Virus record (IMG/VR): IMGVR_UViG_3300030104_006664
Coordinates: 1-47,955 of that record
Length of the DNA: 47,955 nt
Source: a virus
Strand: one strand, 5' to 3'
Shown: positions 25,143 through 33,248 of the stretch, piece by piece
Layout: each line of letters opens with the position of its first letter
Position numbering within the stretch: the stretch's first letter is position 1
Notes under the pieces: generated by a model
What the model saw: the letters and a program-made list of their open reading frames with translations, nothing else
The model's database searches: none
Told to the model about the DNA's origin: nothing
Program-made: the position numbers and the translations under genes

Positions 25143-25877
25143 ATGGCGAAGAAAGAGAAAAAAGAAGACCAAGTATTACAATTTGAAGCTATTAGACCTT
25201 TTGGTCCTACTATTGTTAAAGGTAAAATGCCTAATAGTATAGTTAAGTTATTAGATGATAAAGCTTCAGAAATGTTTGAAGATAAAGAATATGCAAAAAA
25301 ATTTGATCATGCACCTCATTTAGCAGGAAATGTTAAACAAGAAACAAGATATGATCCTGAATGGTTAGGTTCACCTGATGCTCAACCAATGATTCACTTA
25401 ATGGGTGAAATGGTTAAATCTTATCTTTCTATTCCACCTGCTAGTGAAACAATTAGTCCTGAGTTCGTAGGTCAAATGATTATTGAATCTATGTGGGCCG
25501 TGAGCCAATGGGCGGGAGACTTTAATCCTTTTCATATACACGAGGGACAATTATCTGGTGTATGTTATTTACGAGTACCACCAAGTTTACCTGATGAATA
25601 TGCAAAGGAAGATCACTACCCAACAGTAGGTGATATATGTTGGTTTAATGGTCAAGCTGCTACATTTAGTGGTCACAAATTTCAACACTCTCCTAAAGTA
25701 GGAGATATATTTTTATTTCCTCATTGGTTAGCACATGGTGTTTATCCTTTTAGAACACAAAATGAAGAAAGAAGATCCGTATCTTTTAATTTACAATTAA
25801 TAAAAAAAGAAGGAGATCCTCAAGTAGGGAACGCTGAAACAGCTAGAAGAAAAGAATTTTATAATAAGAAAAAGTGA
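25143..25877 (+). CDS. Fe(II)/2-oxoglutarate oxygenase-like protein (2OG-FeII_Oxy_5 type)
   Basis: 244 residues. The double-stranded beta-helix signature is FNPFHIHEGQLSGVCYLRV (H131, H133), then VGDIFLFPHWLAHGVYPF (distal H198) and RRSVSFNLQ (R210/R211, the usual 2-oxoglutarate carboxylate contact). Members use Fe(II), O2 and 2-oxoglutarate to hydroxylate or otherwise oxidise a substrate; the substrate here is unknown. The H-x-H in place of H-x-D is seen in this subfamily, so activity cannot be assumed. AAGAAAGG serves as ribosome-binding site. First gene of the rightward oxygenase block. Confidence 0.75.
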   Translation: MAKKEKKEDQVLQFEAIRPFGPTIVKGKMPNSIVKLLDDKASEMFEDKEYAKKFDHAPHLAGNVKQETRYDPEWLGSPDAQPMIHLMGEMVKSYLSIPPASETISPEFVGQMIIESMWAVSQWAGDFNPFHIHEGQLSGVCYLRVPPSLPDEYAKEDHYPTVGDICWFNGQAATFSGHKFQHSPKVGDIFLFPHWLAHGVYPFRTQNEERRSVSFNLQLIKKEGDPQVGNAETARRKEFYNKKK

Positions 25878-25881
25878 CCCC

Positions 25882-26418
25882 ATGATTGAAGTTATTGATA
25901 ATGTTTTTGACGAAAAAACTATTGATTTTTTATATTTTCATTATCGAGATGCTAGCTCTTGGCGTTTTATAGGAGGAAATGTAAACACCGACTGGAGAAA
26001 ATTTTATAAAGCTATTGGTAAGAAATCAAAAGGGGATATTATTTTATCAAATAAAGCAAATGATATTTTTAATGATAAATTATCTCATTTAAAAAATACT
26101 CATTTTTTAGATAAACCTTATGCTAGTGGGTATGTTTATGGAACAGTTCATGATATGCATCAAGACGGTGCATACCCTGAACATTGTTACACAATAATGT
26201 TTTATTTAAATAAAGTTTGGGACATATCATATGCGGGTGAAACTATTTACACCGATCCAACAAAGACAGAAATAATATGTTCAGTATTACCTAAACCTGG
26301 TAGGGTAGTTGTGTTTAATGGTCAAATTCCTCATTGTGCAAGAGAAGTAAGTAGAACCTGTATTGAATTGAGAATGGTAGCAACATTTAAATATAGACAA
26401 AACAAAAATGGACATTAA
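25882..26418 (+). CDS. Fe(II)/2-oxoglutarate oxygenase, H-x-D type
   Basis: 178 residues with a full catalytic set: H93-Q-D95 in VHDMHQDGAYP, distal H151 in PGRVVVFNGQIPHCAREV, and R164 in IELRMVATF. The strand pattern around TIMFYLNKVWD and GGETIY-like YAGETIYTD matches prolyl-4-hydroxylase-like dioxygenases. It follows the first oxygenase by 4 nt. Substrate unknown. Confidence 0.78.
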   Translation: MIEVIDNVFDEKTIDFLYFHYRDASSWRFIGGNVNTDWRKFYKAIGKKSKGDIILSNKANDIFNDKLSHLKNTHFLDKPYASGYVYGTVHDMHQDGAYPEHCYTIMFYLNKVWDISYAGETIYTDPTKTEIICSVLPKPGRVVVFNGQIPHCAREVSRTCIELRMVATFKYRQNKNGH

Positions 26419-26680
26419 TAAAACTCCAATGGTCCGTGTAACATGGGTTGATGCCCGTGATACAGAAACTGGTTGGCTTGATATAAAAGAAGTTATTAAT
26501 GCACCGTTAGCCGTGTGCCAAGAAGTAGGTTGGATGGTTGTTAATAATGATAAAAAAATAGTTATTATGAGATCTTACAGTAAAGACAAAGATGATATTA
26601 CAGGAGGAGGTGCTATTGCTATTCCTAAAGGGTGGATAAAAAAAATAGAATATTTAACAGTAAGTTATACGACACAATAA
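26408..26680 (+). CDS. Conserved small phage protein
   Basis: 90 residues. The pattern MVRVTWVDARDTETGWLD followed by VGWMVVNNDKKIVIMRSY and AIPKGWIKKIEYL is one I recall from many marine phages; a small beta-barrel-like fold is plausible. Function unknown. It overlaps the oxygenase before it by 11 nt and the next one by 1 nt (TAATG). Confidence 0.65.
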   Translation: MDINKTPMVRVTWVDARDTETGWLDIKEVINAPLAVCQEVGWMVVNNDKKIVIMRSYSKDKDDITGGGAIAIPKGWIKKIEYLTVSYTTQ

Positions 26681-27186
26681 TGAAAAATCATATTCACATT
26701 CAAGATAATTTTTTTGATTCTAAATTTATACAAACTTTACAAAAGGAACTTATAACTTTAGAATTTAAACACAGATTTTCTAGTTTTAAACATATAAATA
26801 ATTATGATCACAACTATCATCATGTAGAATTAACTGAAGACGCTCCTGTCGTCCAAGAAGTAACTAAACAATTAAAAACACATTTTAATTTTTCATCAAT
26901 AAAATACATGCAATCATCTTATCTTTTAAGTTTTCCTAACACTCCCGCTGTTCCTCATCAGGATGAAAGCGATTTTAACTGTTTAATTTATTTATTAGGA
27001 AATCCTTTAATAAATAATGGAACAGGTTTTTATATAGAGCAAGAAGGAAATCAAGTTTTAAACTCACATGTTGGATTTAAAGAAAATAGAGCTATTTTCT
27101 TTGATGCTAAAATATATCACAGCCCTTTGCAGTTTGCAGGAAATTCAACTCCTCGTTATATTATGGCTAATTTTATTAAGGTTTAA
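26680..27186 (+). CDS. Fe(II)/2-oxoglutarate oxygenase-like protein, H-x-D type
   Basis: 168 residues from ATG 26680, chosen because it shares 1 nt with the preceding stop; a longer in-frame start at 26632 lies wholly inside the previous gene. H93-Q-D95 (VPHQDESDFN), GTGFYIEQEG, SHVGFKENRAIFF, distal H147 (IYHSPLQF) and R159 (PRYIMANF) complete the fold signature. It is a clear paralogue of the protein at 36548, sharing the G-T-G-F-Y and H-V-G-F-x-E-N-R segments. Confidence 0.72.
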   Translation: MKNHIHIQDNFFDSKFIQTLQKELITLEFKHRFSSFKHINNYDHNYHHVELTEDAPVVQEVTKQLKTHFNFSSIKYMQSSYLLSFPNTPAVPHQDESDFNCLIYLLGNPLINNGTGFYIEQEGNQVLNSHVGFKENRAIFFDAKIYHSPLQFAGNSTPRYIMANFIKV

Positions 27187-27195
27187 TGGTAAGTT

Positions 27196-27990
27196 ATGGA
27201 ACAAACTAAAGTATTTATAGGAACACCTTGTTATGGAGGAATGATAACGGCTGATTATTTTAAAAGTTGTTTGCGTTTAGTAAACGAAGCTCCTAAGCAT
27301 AATATTCAATTACAATTTGGAACTATTGGAAATGAATCTTTAATAACACGAGCTCGGAACACTTTAGTTCAATTATTTATGGATGATCCAGGTAATTATA
27401 CACATCTTCTTTTTATAGATGCTGATATTGGTTTTAGTGAAAAATCAATTTTTAGAATGTTAGATTTTAATAAAGATGTCGTAGCAGGAATTTATCCTCG
27501 TAAAGCTATTGACTGGAGAAAAGTAAAAAAAAGAGTTATTGAAAAACCTGATATTGATTTAGATGAACTTCACGCAGCTTCTTTGGAATATAATCTTAAT
27601 GTAAAAAACCCTGAAAGAATTGAAGTTAAAAGTGGGTTTATAGAAGCTATAGACGGTGCTACAGGGTTTATGTTGATAAAAAGACAAGTATTTGAAAAAA
27701 TGGCTAAATCTTACCCTGAACTTAAATTTAAATCTGATCAGCATCTTAATCAACCTCATGATACTCAATTTAATTATCATGACAATTCTGATTGGAACTA
27801 TGCTTTTTTTGATACAATGATTGAACCAGAAACAAAAAGATACTTATCTGAGGATTATGCTTTTTGCAGGTTATGGCAAAAAATTGGGGGAAGTGTATAT
27901 GCCGATGTAATAAGTGGCCTTAATCATCACGGAACATATGTCTTTAAAGGAAATGTAGGAACTCAATTCTTGCCAGAAAACAAGAAATAA
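27196..27990 (+). CDS. Glycosyltransferase, GT-A-like
   Basis: 264 residues. The N-terminus FIGTPCYGG and SLITRARNTLVQLFM, then HLLFIDADIGF with D75-A-D77 as the metal- and nucleotide-sugar-binding D-x-D, followed by DVVAGIYPRK and AIDGATGFMLIKRQVF, fit a GT-A glycosyltransferase of the type found in phages and in capsule/LPS clusters. SEDYAFCRLW near the C-terminus would carry the catalytic acid. It lies among oxygenase genes, suggesting a combined modification pathway; the acceptor is unknown. Confidence 0.75.
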   Translation: MEQTKVFIGTPCYGGMITADYFKSCLRLVNEAPKHNIQLQFGTIGNESLITRARNTLVQLFMDDPGNYTHLLFIDADIGFSEKSIFRMLDFNKDVVAGIYPRKAIDWRKVKKRVIEKPDIDLDELHAASLEYNLNVKNPERIEVKSGFIEAIDGATGFMLIKRQVFEKMAKSYPELKFKSDQHLNQPHDTQFNYHDNSDWNYAFFDTMIEPETKRYLSEDYAFCRLWQKIGGSVYADVISGLNHHGTYVFKGNVGTQFLPENKK

Positions 27991-28006
27991 TTTAGTATGT
28001 CATTCC

Positions 28007-29887
28007 ATGCAATTAACCGATTTAAAATTTCAACCTGGTGTAGATAAACAGGATTCTCCTTATGCAGCAGGAGATGATCGACGTTACATTGATTCTCAAT
28101 TAGTGCGTTTTCACTACGGAAAACCAGAAAGGTGGAAAGGATGGCAATATCTTCCTAATCCTAATGAAACTATTATTGGGGTAGTAAGAGACACTCATGC
28201 GTGGATAAGTCTCAATGGCACTAGGTACTTGGCTTTAGGAACAGATAGAAAACTGTACATATATTCAGAAGGATCTGTTCATGATGTTACTCCTATCCGT
28301 GAAACTGCTTCTCTAACTAATCCTTTTGAAACAACTTCAGGAGGAGCAGGAGTAACGGTAACAGATGCTGCTCACGGAGCAATTGAAGGAGATTTTGTTA
28401 CTTTTGATAATGGTAGTGCTAACAATGTTGTAGATGGTTTAGAATTTAATAATGAATTTGAAATAACTACAGTTATAGACGCAAACAGTTACACAATTAC
28501 TTTTCCCTCAAATGCTACAGGAACTACGGCTGCTGGTGGTGGTTCTGTTACAGCAAATTATCAAATTAATGTTGGACCAACTGCATCTACGTATGGATAT
28601 GGATGGGGTGTTGCAACATGGGGATTAAGCACATGGGACACACCTAGATCTTCTTCTAGCGTAACTATTGCAGGAAGAAACTGGTCTTTAGATAATTTTG
28701 GAGAAGATTTAATAGCTACAGTACTAAATGGTGGAACTTATAAATGGGATACTTCCTCAGGGTTAGGTGTAAGGGCTGTGAGTCTTGGTGCAACAGCACC
28801 TGTTGCTTCTCGTTTTAATTTGGTATCGGCTGATACAAGACATTTATTTTTATTTGGAACATGCACCACAGTAGCTAATAGTGCTACTCAAGATGATTTA
28901 TTTTTTAGATTTGCTGATCGAGAAAGTCTAACAGTATTTGCACCTACAGCAGAAAATGAAGCAGGATCACTTCGTATTGCTGATGGTTCGCGTATCGTGG
29001 GTGCTGTAAGATCAACAGGTCAAATTTTAGTATGGACAGATACTTCACTACACGGCATCCAGTTTGTTGGTACACCTTTTACTTTTGGTCAACGACAACT
29101 AGGAGCTAACTGTGGTTTAATAGCTCAACATGCAGCTATTGATGTAAACGGTCAAGCATTTTGGATGGGTGATGATGCATTTTATACGTATGATGGGGTT
29201 GTTAAAAAAATGCCATGTTCTGTACAAGATTATGTGTATGATGACATAAGTTATACCAACAAAAATGATATTGCTTGCGGTGTTAACCCTGAGTTTAATG
29301 AAATTATGTGGTATTACCCAAGTTCAAGTGCAACACAAATAGATAGATTGGTTGTCTATAACTATTTAGAGGGAACTTGGTATACTACGACGTTAGGTAG
29401 AACTACTTATCTTGGAGCTTATACTTATGAAAATCCTATTGCTACTGAATACAATGCTAGTTTAACAGCTAATGCTACTACTAGCACGGGAGTGTCCGAT
29501 ACACCAATTGGAGTGACGGTAGGAGCTTCTTATATTTATAATCATGAAGTAGGAAATAACCAAGCTAATGGTACTGCTATTGCAGCATCTTTAACAACAG
29601 GATCAATTGAAATTGCAGATGGAGATAACTTTATGTCGGTTAGTAAATTTGTTCCTGATTTTACAGATTTATCTAAAGAATTAACAGTTACAATGACTTT
29701 GGAAGATTATCCTCAATCTACTACAAGTCAAACTACTTCAGGAAATGTTAGTAGCACAACTCAAAAAATTAATGTAAGAGGAAGAGGAAGATCCGTTAAA
29801 TTAAATTTTGTAACCGATGTAGTAGATGAAACTAATTGGAGATTAGGGTCAATGAAACTACAACTTAGACCAGATGGGAGAAGATAA
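28007..29887 (+). CDS. Tail hub/nozzle or head-stabilisation-like virion protein
   Basis: 626 residues, beta-rich, with a Trp/Gly pattern (YGYGWGVATWGLSTWDTPR). Repeated blade-like segments (ALGTDRKLYIYSEG, NGGTYKWDTSSGLG, RHLFLFGTC, TGQILVWTDTSLHGIQF, QAFWMGDDAFYTYDG, EFNEIMWYYPSS) suggest a beta-propeller. The C-terminus NWRLGSMKLQLRPDGRR is typical of a family I recall from marine phages and liken to P22 gp10/T7 nozzle proteins. It points rightward inside the oxygenase block, opposite to the other tail genes at 37.6-43 kb. Confidence 0.65.
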   Translation: MQLTDLKFQPGVDKQDSPYAAGDDRRYIDSQLVRFHYGKPERWKGWQYLPNPNETIIGVVRDTHAWISLNGTRYLALGTDRKLYIYSEGSVHDVTPIRETASLTNPFETTSGGAGVTVTDAAHGAIEGDFVTFDNGSANNVVDGLEFNNEFEITTVIDANSYTITFPSNATGTTAAGGGSVTANYQINVGPTASTYGYGWGVATWGLSTWDTPRSSSSVTIAGRNWSLDNFGEDLIATVLNGGTYKWDTSSGLGVRAVSLGATAPVASRFNLVSADTRHLFLFGTCTTVANSATQDDLFFRFADRESLTVFAPTAENEAGSLRIADGSRIVGAVRSTGQILVWTDTSLHGIQFVGTPFTFGQRQLGANCGLIAQHAAIDVNGQAFWMGDDAFYTYDGVVKKMPCSVQDYVYDDISYTNKNDIACGVNPEFNEIMWYYPSSSATQIDRLVVYNYLEGTWYTTTLGRTTYLGAYTYENPIATEYNASLTANATTSTGVSDTPIGVTVGASYIYNHEVGNNQANGTAIAASLTTGSIEIADGDNFMSVSKFVPDFTDLSKELTVTMTLEDYPQSTTSQTTSGNVSSTTQKINVRGRGRSVKLNFVTDVVDETNWRLGSMKLQLRPDGRR

Positions 29888-30042
29888 TGAAAAAAGGGTA
29901 TCACAAAACTAAAGAGGGAAAAATAGCTAAAAAAGGATTATGGTATAACATAGCCCAAAAAAGAAAAGCTGGAAAAACTATGCGTAAGAAAGGGGCAAAA
30001 GGAGCACCTACTGCAAAAGCTATTAGAAGAAGCCAAGCATAA
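29887..30042 (+). CDS. Small basic phage protein
   Basis: 51 residues, almost all Lys/Arg/Gly/Ala (YHKTKEGKIAKKGLWYNIAQ, KGAPTAKAIRRSQA). I recognise the A-K-K-G-L-W-Y-N-I motif from short proteins in marine phage structural clusters. TAATG overlaps join it to both neighbours. It may bind DNA or be packaged; that is an inference from charge. Confidence 0.65.
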   Translation: MKKGYHKTKEGKIAKKGLWYNIAQKRKAGKTMRKKGAKGAPTAKAIRRSQA

Positions 30043-30314
30043 TGAAAAAAGAACATAAAAGTAAAACAGGTGGTTTAACTGCGGCGGGAAGAGCTCATTT
30101 TAAAAAAACAGAAGGAGCTAATTTAAAACCTCCTGTAGCTAAAGGAACAAATCCAAGAAGAGTTTCTTTTGCTGCACGTTTTGCAGGAATGAAAGGTCCT
30201 ATGAAAGATAAAAAAGGAAGACCAACTCGCAAAGCTTTAGCACTTAAAAAATGGGGATTTCGTAATGAGGAATCAGCTAGAAATTTTGCACAAAAACATA
30301 AGAAGAAAAAATAA
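30042..30314 (+). CDS. DUF6321-like basic phage protein
   Basis: 90 residues, strongly basic: GLTAAGRAHFKKTEGANLKP, TNPRRVSFAARFAGMKGPMK, RPTRKALALKKWGF. I recognise this as a small family widespread in marine phages (I recall it as DUF6321), of unknown function. It is joined by TAATG overlaps upstream and downstream. Confidence 0.72.
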   Translation: MKKEHKSKTGGLTAAGRAHFKKTEGANLKPPVAKGTNPRRVSFAARFAGMKGPMKDKKGRPTRKALALKKWGFRNEESARNFAQKHKKKK

Positions 30315-30481
30315 TGGCTAAAATAACAATTACACGATTACCAAACGCAACACCAGATTATCAACCAAGTCAATTTGATCAAATGATACGATTACTTAAT
30401 CAAATTATTTTATTTTTAAATACTTCGTATGCTCAAGACATAGAAGATAAATCGTCAGGAAGGAGCTGGTTTCTTGGCTGA
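30314..30481 (+). CDS. Small conserved phage structural-cluster protein
   Basis: 55 residues: ITITRLPNATPDYQPSQFDQ, a hydrophobic helix MIRLLNQIILFLN, and an ending SGRSWFLG. I recall this R-L-P-N-P/A-x-P-x-Y ... W-F-L-G arrangement from small proteins beside tail genes of marine phages. Starts at a TAATG overlap; its end overlaps the TTG start of the next gene by 8 nt. Confidence 0.6.
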   Translation: MAKITITRLPNATPDYQPSQFDQMIRLLNQIILFLNTSYAQDIEDKSSGRSWFLG

Positions 30482-30848
30482 TACTTTTGTAAATTCTTCT
30501 CTTGATGTTACCAATACAGATTTAAGTGCGGTCTATACTGTGCCTACAGCATCTCCAGGCGTAACAGGAACAGCTCCTGTTTTTCCTACTACAAGTCTTG
30601 TTAAATCTATTATAGTAGCTAGTGATTCAGCAAATACAACTTTAGTGGATATAAAATATTTAGACTCAAGTGCTACGGCGACTTTTGTTTTATTTAATCA
30701 AAAAAGTATTTCAGCAAATACAACCGTAGAACTATTAGAACAACCCTTAGTGTTGGAAGAAAGTGATATATTATATGTTCAAGCAAACGCTGCCAATCAA
30801 GTTCATGTAACAGCGAGTGTTTTAGAAATAACAAAAGGAGATCTGTAA
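30474..30848 (+). CDS. Small beta-rich virion protein
   Basis: 124 residues from a TTG start at 30474 with AAGGAG upstream. Beta-rich, Thr/Ser/Ala/Val composition (VKSIIVASDSANTTLVDIKY, FVLFNQKSISANTTVELLEQ, DILYVQANAANQVHVTASVL). The pattern resembles small capsid- or tail-decorating proteins, like those at 40450 and 47544. A particle-surface role is inferred. Confidence 0.6.
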   Translation: MADTFVNSSLDVTNTDLSAVYTVPTASPGVTGTAPVFPTTSLVKSIIVASDSANTTLVDIKYLDSSATATFVLFNQKSISANTTVELLEQPLVLEESDILYVQANAANQVHVTASVLEITKGDL

Positions 30849-31441
30849 TCGACTTACATTCTTTATTTATTACCCCTGTCTTTTCTATAAATTTAGCAGG
30901 ATATGAAGATATTGTAAAAGATATTAAATCTTTACAACAAAAAGAACCTCAAACTGTTAAGGGAAAAAGCACTGAAGGAGGATGGCACAGTCATGATTAT
31001 CTTCATGAAGATGAAAAATTTAGTACATTAAAATCAGAAATTGTTAATTTGTCTCAAGAAGCAATAAATCATTTATCAGTTGAAGATTATATGATTCCAT
31101 CTATGACAGGCATGTGGGCTGTGGTTAATAGTCCAGGAAGCAGCAATCGTCTTCACAATCACCCATTTAATTACCTCTCAGGCGTCTTTTATTTACAAGT
31201 CCCTCCTAATAGCGGATCTTTAATTTTTCATGATCCTAGACCTCAAAATGAGGTATTAATGCCCCCTAAAAAACCAGATGAAAGTATACATGTAAGTAGC
31301 CGTGTATCTTGGAATCCTAAACCCAATGACTTGATTTTTTTTCCATCATGGCTTAATCACGAGGTGGGTAAAAATAATTCAAACGAAGACAGAATTGTAT
31401 TAAGTTTTAATTTAGAATTAAAAAGGAGAATGAATGCCTAA
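30848..31441 (+). CDS. Fe(II)/2-oxoglutarate oxygenase-like protein with apparent ATC start
   Basis: 197 residues if read from ATC 30848. The frame is open from there, and its first residues (DLHSLFITPVFSINLAG) are the expected N-terminus of this family; the first ordinary start is a TTG at 31049 inside the domain. AGGAG lies 7 nt before ATC. The ATC shares 1 nt with the previous stop (TAATC), where neighbouring genes have TAATG, so a G-to-C change of the start is likely. Signature: LHNHPFNYLSGVFYLQVPP (H103, H105), LIFFPSWLNHEVG (H171), DRIVLSFNLE (R182). Confidence 0.65.
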   Translation: MDLHSLFITPVFSINLAGYEDIVKDIKSLQQKEPQTVKGKSTEGGWHSHDYLHEDEKFSTLKSEIVNLSQEAINHLSVEDYMIPSMTGMWAVVNSPGSSNRLHNHPFNYLSGVFYLQVPPNSGSLIFHDPRPQNEVLMPPKKPDESIHVSSRVSWNPKPNDLIFFPSWLNHEVGKNNSNEDRIVLSFNLELKRRMNA

Positions 31442-31691
31442 AATTATAGAAGAAGCTAAACAACTAGGAACAGTTAAATTAGATGATGGTAGAGAAATAC
31501 CAAAGATGAGCTGCCGATCCGAAACTACTATTACCAATACCAAAACTGGTTATGAATATTCATCAGAAGAAGAAGTTAAAAAAGATATTGATAGTACTCA
31601 AACACCAACTAAAGCAGAAGACATACGAAGAGATGTTAAAATTTTTGCACCGAAATTAGCTGACATGATTGCACCCGTTAAGAAATCTTAA
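31434..31691 (+). CDS. Hypothetical protein
   Basis: 85 residues, soluble and charged: GTVKLDDGREIPKMSCRSET, GYEYSSEEEVKKDIDSTQT. The ribosome-binding site AAAAAGGAGA lies inside the end of the oxygenase gene, which it overlaps by 8 nt. I recall similar short proteins in marine phages; no function. Confidence 0.55.
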   Translation: MPKIIEEAKQLGTVKLDDGREIPKMSCRSETTITNTKTGYEYSSEEEVKKDIDSTQTPTKAEDIRRDVKIFAPKLADMIAPVKKS

Positions 31692-31903
31692 GCACTACAA
31701 GCTTCACATTCAGCATCCGCTTCATTTCCGTTTAACATTATTTTTTCACTAGAAGTATCATGACATCCACACCCTTTAAGGTGTTCTGATAGCGTTTTTT
31801 GTAGTCTTAAATTATCTCGCTCTGAGGCTAATAAACGTTCGTGGTAGCGGCTCACCTTGTCAGCGAGGACAGCTATAGCTTTCAATACTTCTTGATTTTC
31901 CAT
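31688..31903 (-). CDS. Small leftward protein with Cys-rich tail
   Basis: 71 residues: a helical N-terminus (VLKAIAVLADKVSRYHERLL, SERDNLRLQKTLSEH) and a tail with CGCH and CEAC, which could bind zinc. It is the only minus-strand gene within the rightward block 25143-37604 and overlaps the stop of its neighbour by 4 nt. Ribosome-binding site AGGAG before ATG 31903. Family unknown. Confidence 0.5.
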   Translation of the reverse strand: MENQEVLKAIAVLADKVSRYHERLLASERDNLRLQKTLSEHLKGCGCHDTSSEKIMLNGNEADAECEACSA

Positions 31904-32030
31904 AATATCTCCTGTGATTTAAATTTTTGGGTGAGATCTAATTTAAACATATTTTAAGTGAAAGCAACATAACTTTTTAAAATTGTTTTCTTGACAGCCA
32001 ATTTATGTTATGAAAGAGGAAGAAAAAAGA

Positions 32031-32546
32031 ATGGAAATACAAAGTCATATACTAGCAATAGTTCAAGTATTTGAAGATTATATAGATCTAGATTCAGATG
32101 CTCTTATGAAAGAAATAAATCAAAGTCATCTTAGAAAAAATGATAACAATGATCATACTTTTTTTGAGGATTTTAAATACCCTAATACTCCTATGTTAGA
32201 GGATCTTAAAACAAACATACATTTAAAAGTAGAAAAAATAATGAATATAGAATTAGATCTTGATGAAATATGGATTCATAAAACACCACCCAAAGCACAA
32301 ACAGGTCTTCATAACCATGCAGGCGCTCTGTGTTCTTTTGTTTATTATCCTAAATTTATAGAAGAGCAAGGTAGTTTAAGATTTATTTTATTTTGGAATG
32401 GTAGCATAATTGAAAAAATAATTAAACCTAAAGAAAAAATGTTATTAATTTTTCCTAGTGAAGTTTTTCACTTTACAAGTCAAAATAATACTGAGATTGA
32501 AAGAGTATCAATATCAGGTAATTTTGATAGAAAAAAAGTTGGATAA
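32031..32546 (+). CDS. Fe(II)/2-oxoglutarate oxygenase-like protein, H-x-H type
   Basis: 171 residues from ATG 32031, preferred because AGGAAG lies 8 nt upstream; ATG 32010 would add seven charged residues. Signature: TGLHNHAGALCSFVYYP (H94, H96), KEKMLLIFPSEVFHFTSQ (H147), IERVSISGNF (R158). It is the shortest of the H-x-H group and lacks the family's usual long N-terminal part. Substrate unknown. Confidence 0.65.
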   Translation: MEIQSHILAIVQVFEDYIDLDSDALMKEINQSHLRKNDNNDHTFFEDFKYPNTPMLEDLKTNIHLKVEKIMNIELDLDEIWIHKTPPKAQTGLHNHAGALCSFVYYPKFIEEQGSLRFILFWNGSIIEKIIKPKEKMLLIFPSEVFHFTSQNNTEIERVSISGNFDRKKVG

Positions 32547-32549
32547 ATT

Positions 32550-33248
32550 ATGAAACCTAGTAATCATTATAATATAACTAAAACAGATATTTTTACCCAA
32601 TCTATATGGCAATTTGATATGCCTAATCATAAACAATGGAAAAAAAAATTAGAAGACATTGCTCTTGTAGAATTAAATACAGATAAACATAACTTTTCTA
32701 ACCAACGTACATCTGCTTGTAATGTAAAAGCAAAAAGAACAGATTGGAGATCACATCATATTTATCCAGCTATTGGGGAAGTAGCTAAAATTATTAGAGA
32801 TGATATGCTTCCAGCCGTTATAAAATCAGAAAATTGGGATATGCCTGATGAATTATTTGTATGTCATTCATGGTTAAATATTTATGAAAAAGATACTTAT
32901 GCTATTCCTCATACTCATGGAACTATTTTTTCTTGCGTGTATTTTGTAAAAGTTCCTGATAACACAGGTAATTTATTTCTTCATGATCGTTATGCAAGTA
33001 AAATTAAAATAAAAGGAAACTGGGAACAAAATGATGTACAAATTAATGCTAAAGAAGGATCAGTAGTTGTTTTTAATGGAGATGTTATGCACTCGGTTAC
33101 TCCTAATACTTCTGATGACTTGCGTATATCTTTAGCTTTAAATTTAGAGCCTCGATATACTACTAAGGAAATTCATAAAGATATGTCTTATAAAGGAAAA
33201 CCTTTGGATGTTTTAGATCAAAAATTTATTGGGAAATTTGGTATATGA
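32550..33248 (+). CDS. Fe(II)/2-oxoglutarate oxygenase-like protein, H-x-H type
   Basis: 232 residues. FVCHSWLNIYEKDTYAIPHT carries the strand before H121-T-H123. FSCVYFVKVPDNTGNLFLHD, GSVVVFNGDVMHSVTPN (H181) and LRISLALNLE (R192) complete the fold, close to the 2OG-FeII_Oxy_5 pattern. It is 3 nt from the previous gene and overlaps the next by 4 nt. Confidence 0.72.
   Translation: MKPSNHYNITKTDIFTQSIWQFDMPNHKQWKKKLEDIALVELNTDKHNFSNQRTSACNVKAKRTDWRSHHIYPAIGEVAKIIRDDMLPAVIKSENWDMPDELFVCHSWLNIYEKDTYAIPHTHGTIFSCVYFVKVPDNTGNLFLHDRYASKIKIKGNWEQNDVQINAKEGSVVVFNGDVMHSVTPNTSDDLRISLALNLEPRYTTKEIHKDMSYKGKPLDVLDQKFIGKFGI

Noticed and set aside
31984-32010. TTGTTT and TTGACA boxes before the oxygenase gene at 32031
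   Set aside because: No good -10 sequence lies at correct spacing upstream of the start; the matches fall in AT-rich sequence where chance hits are common.
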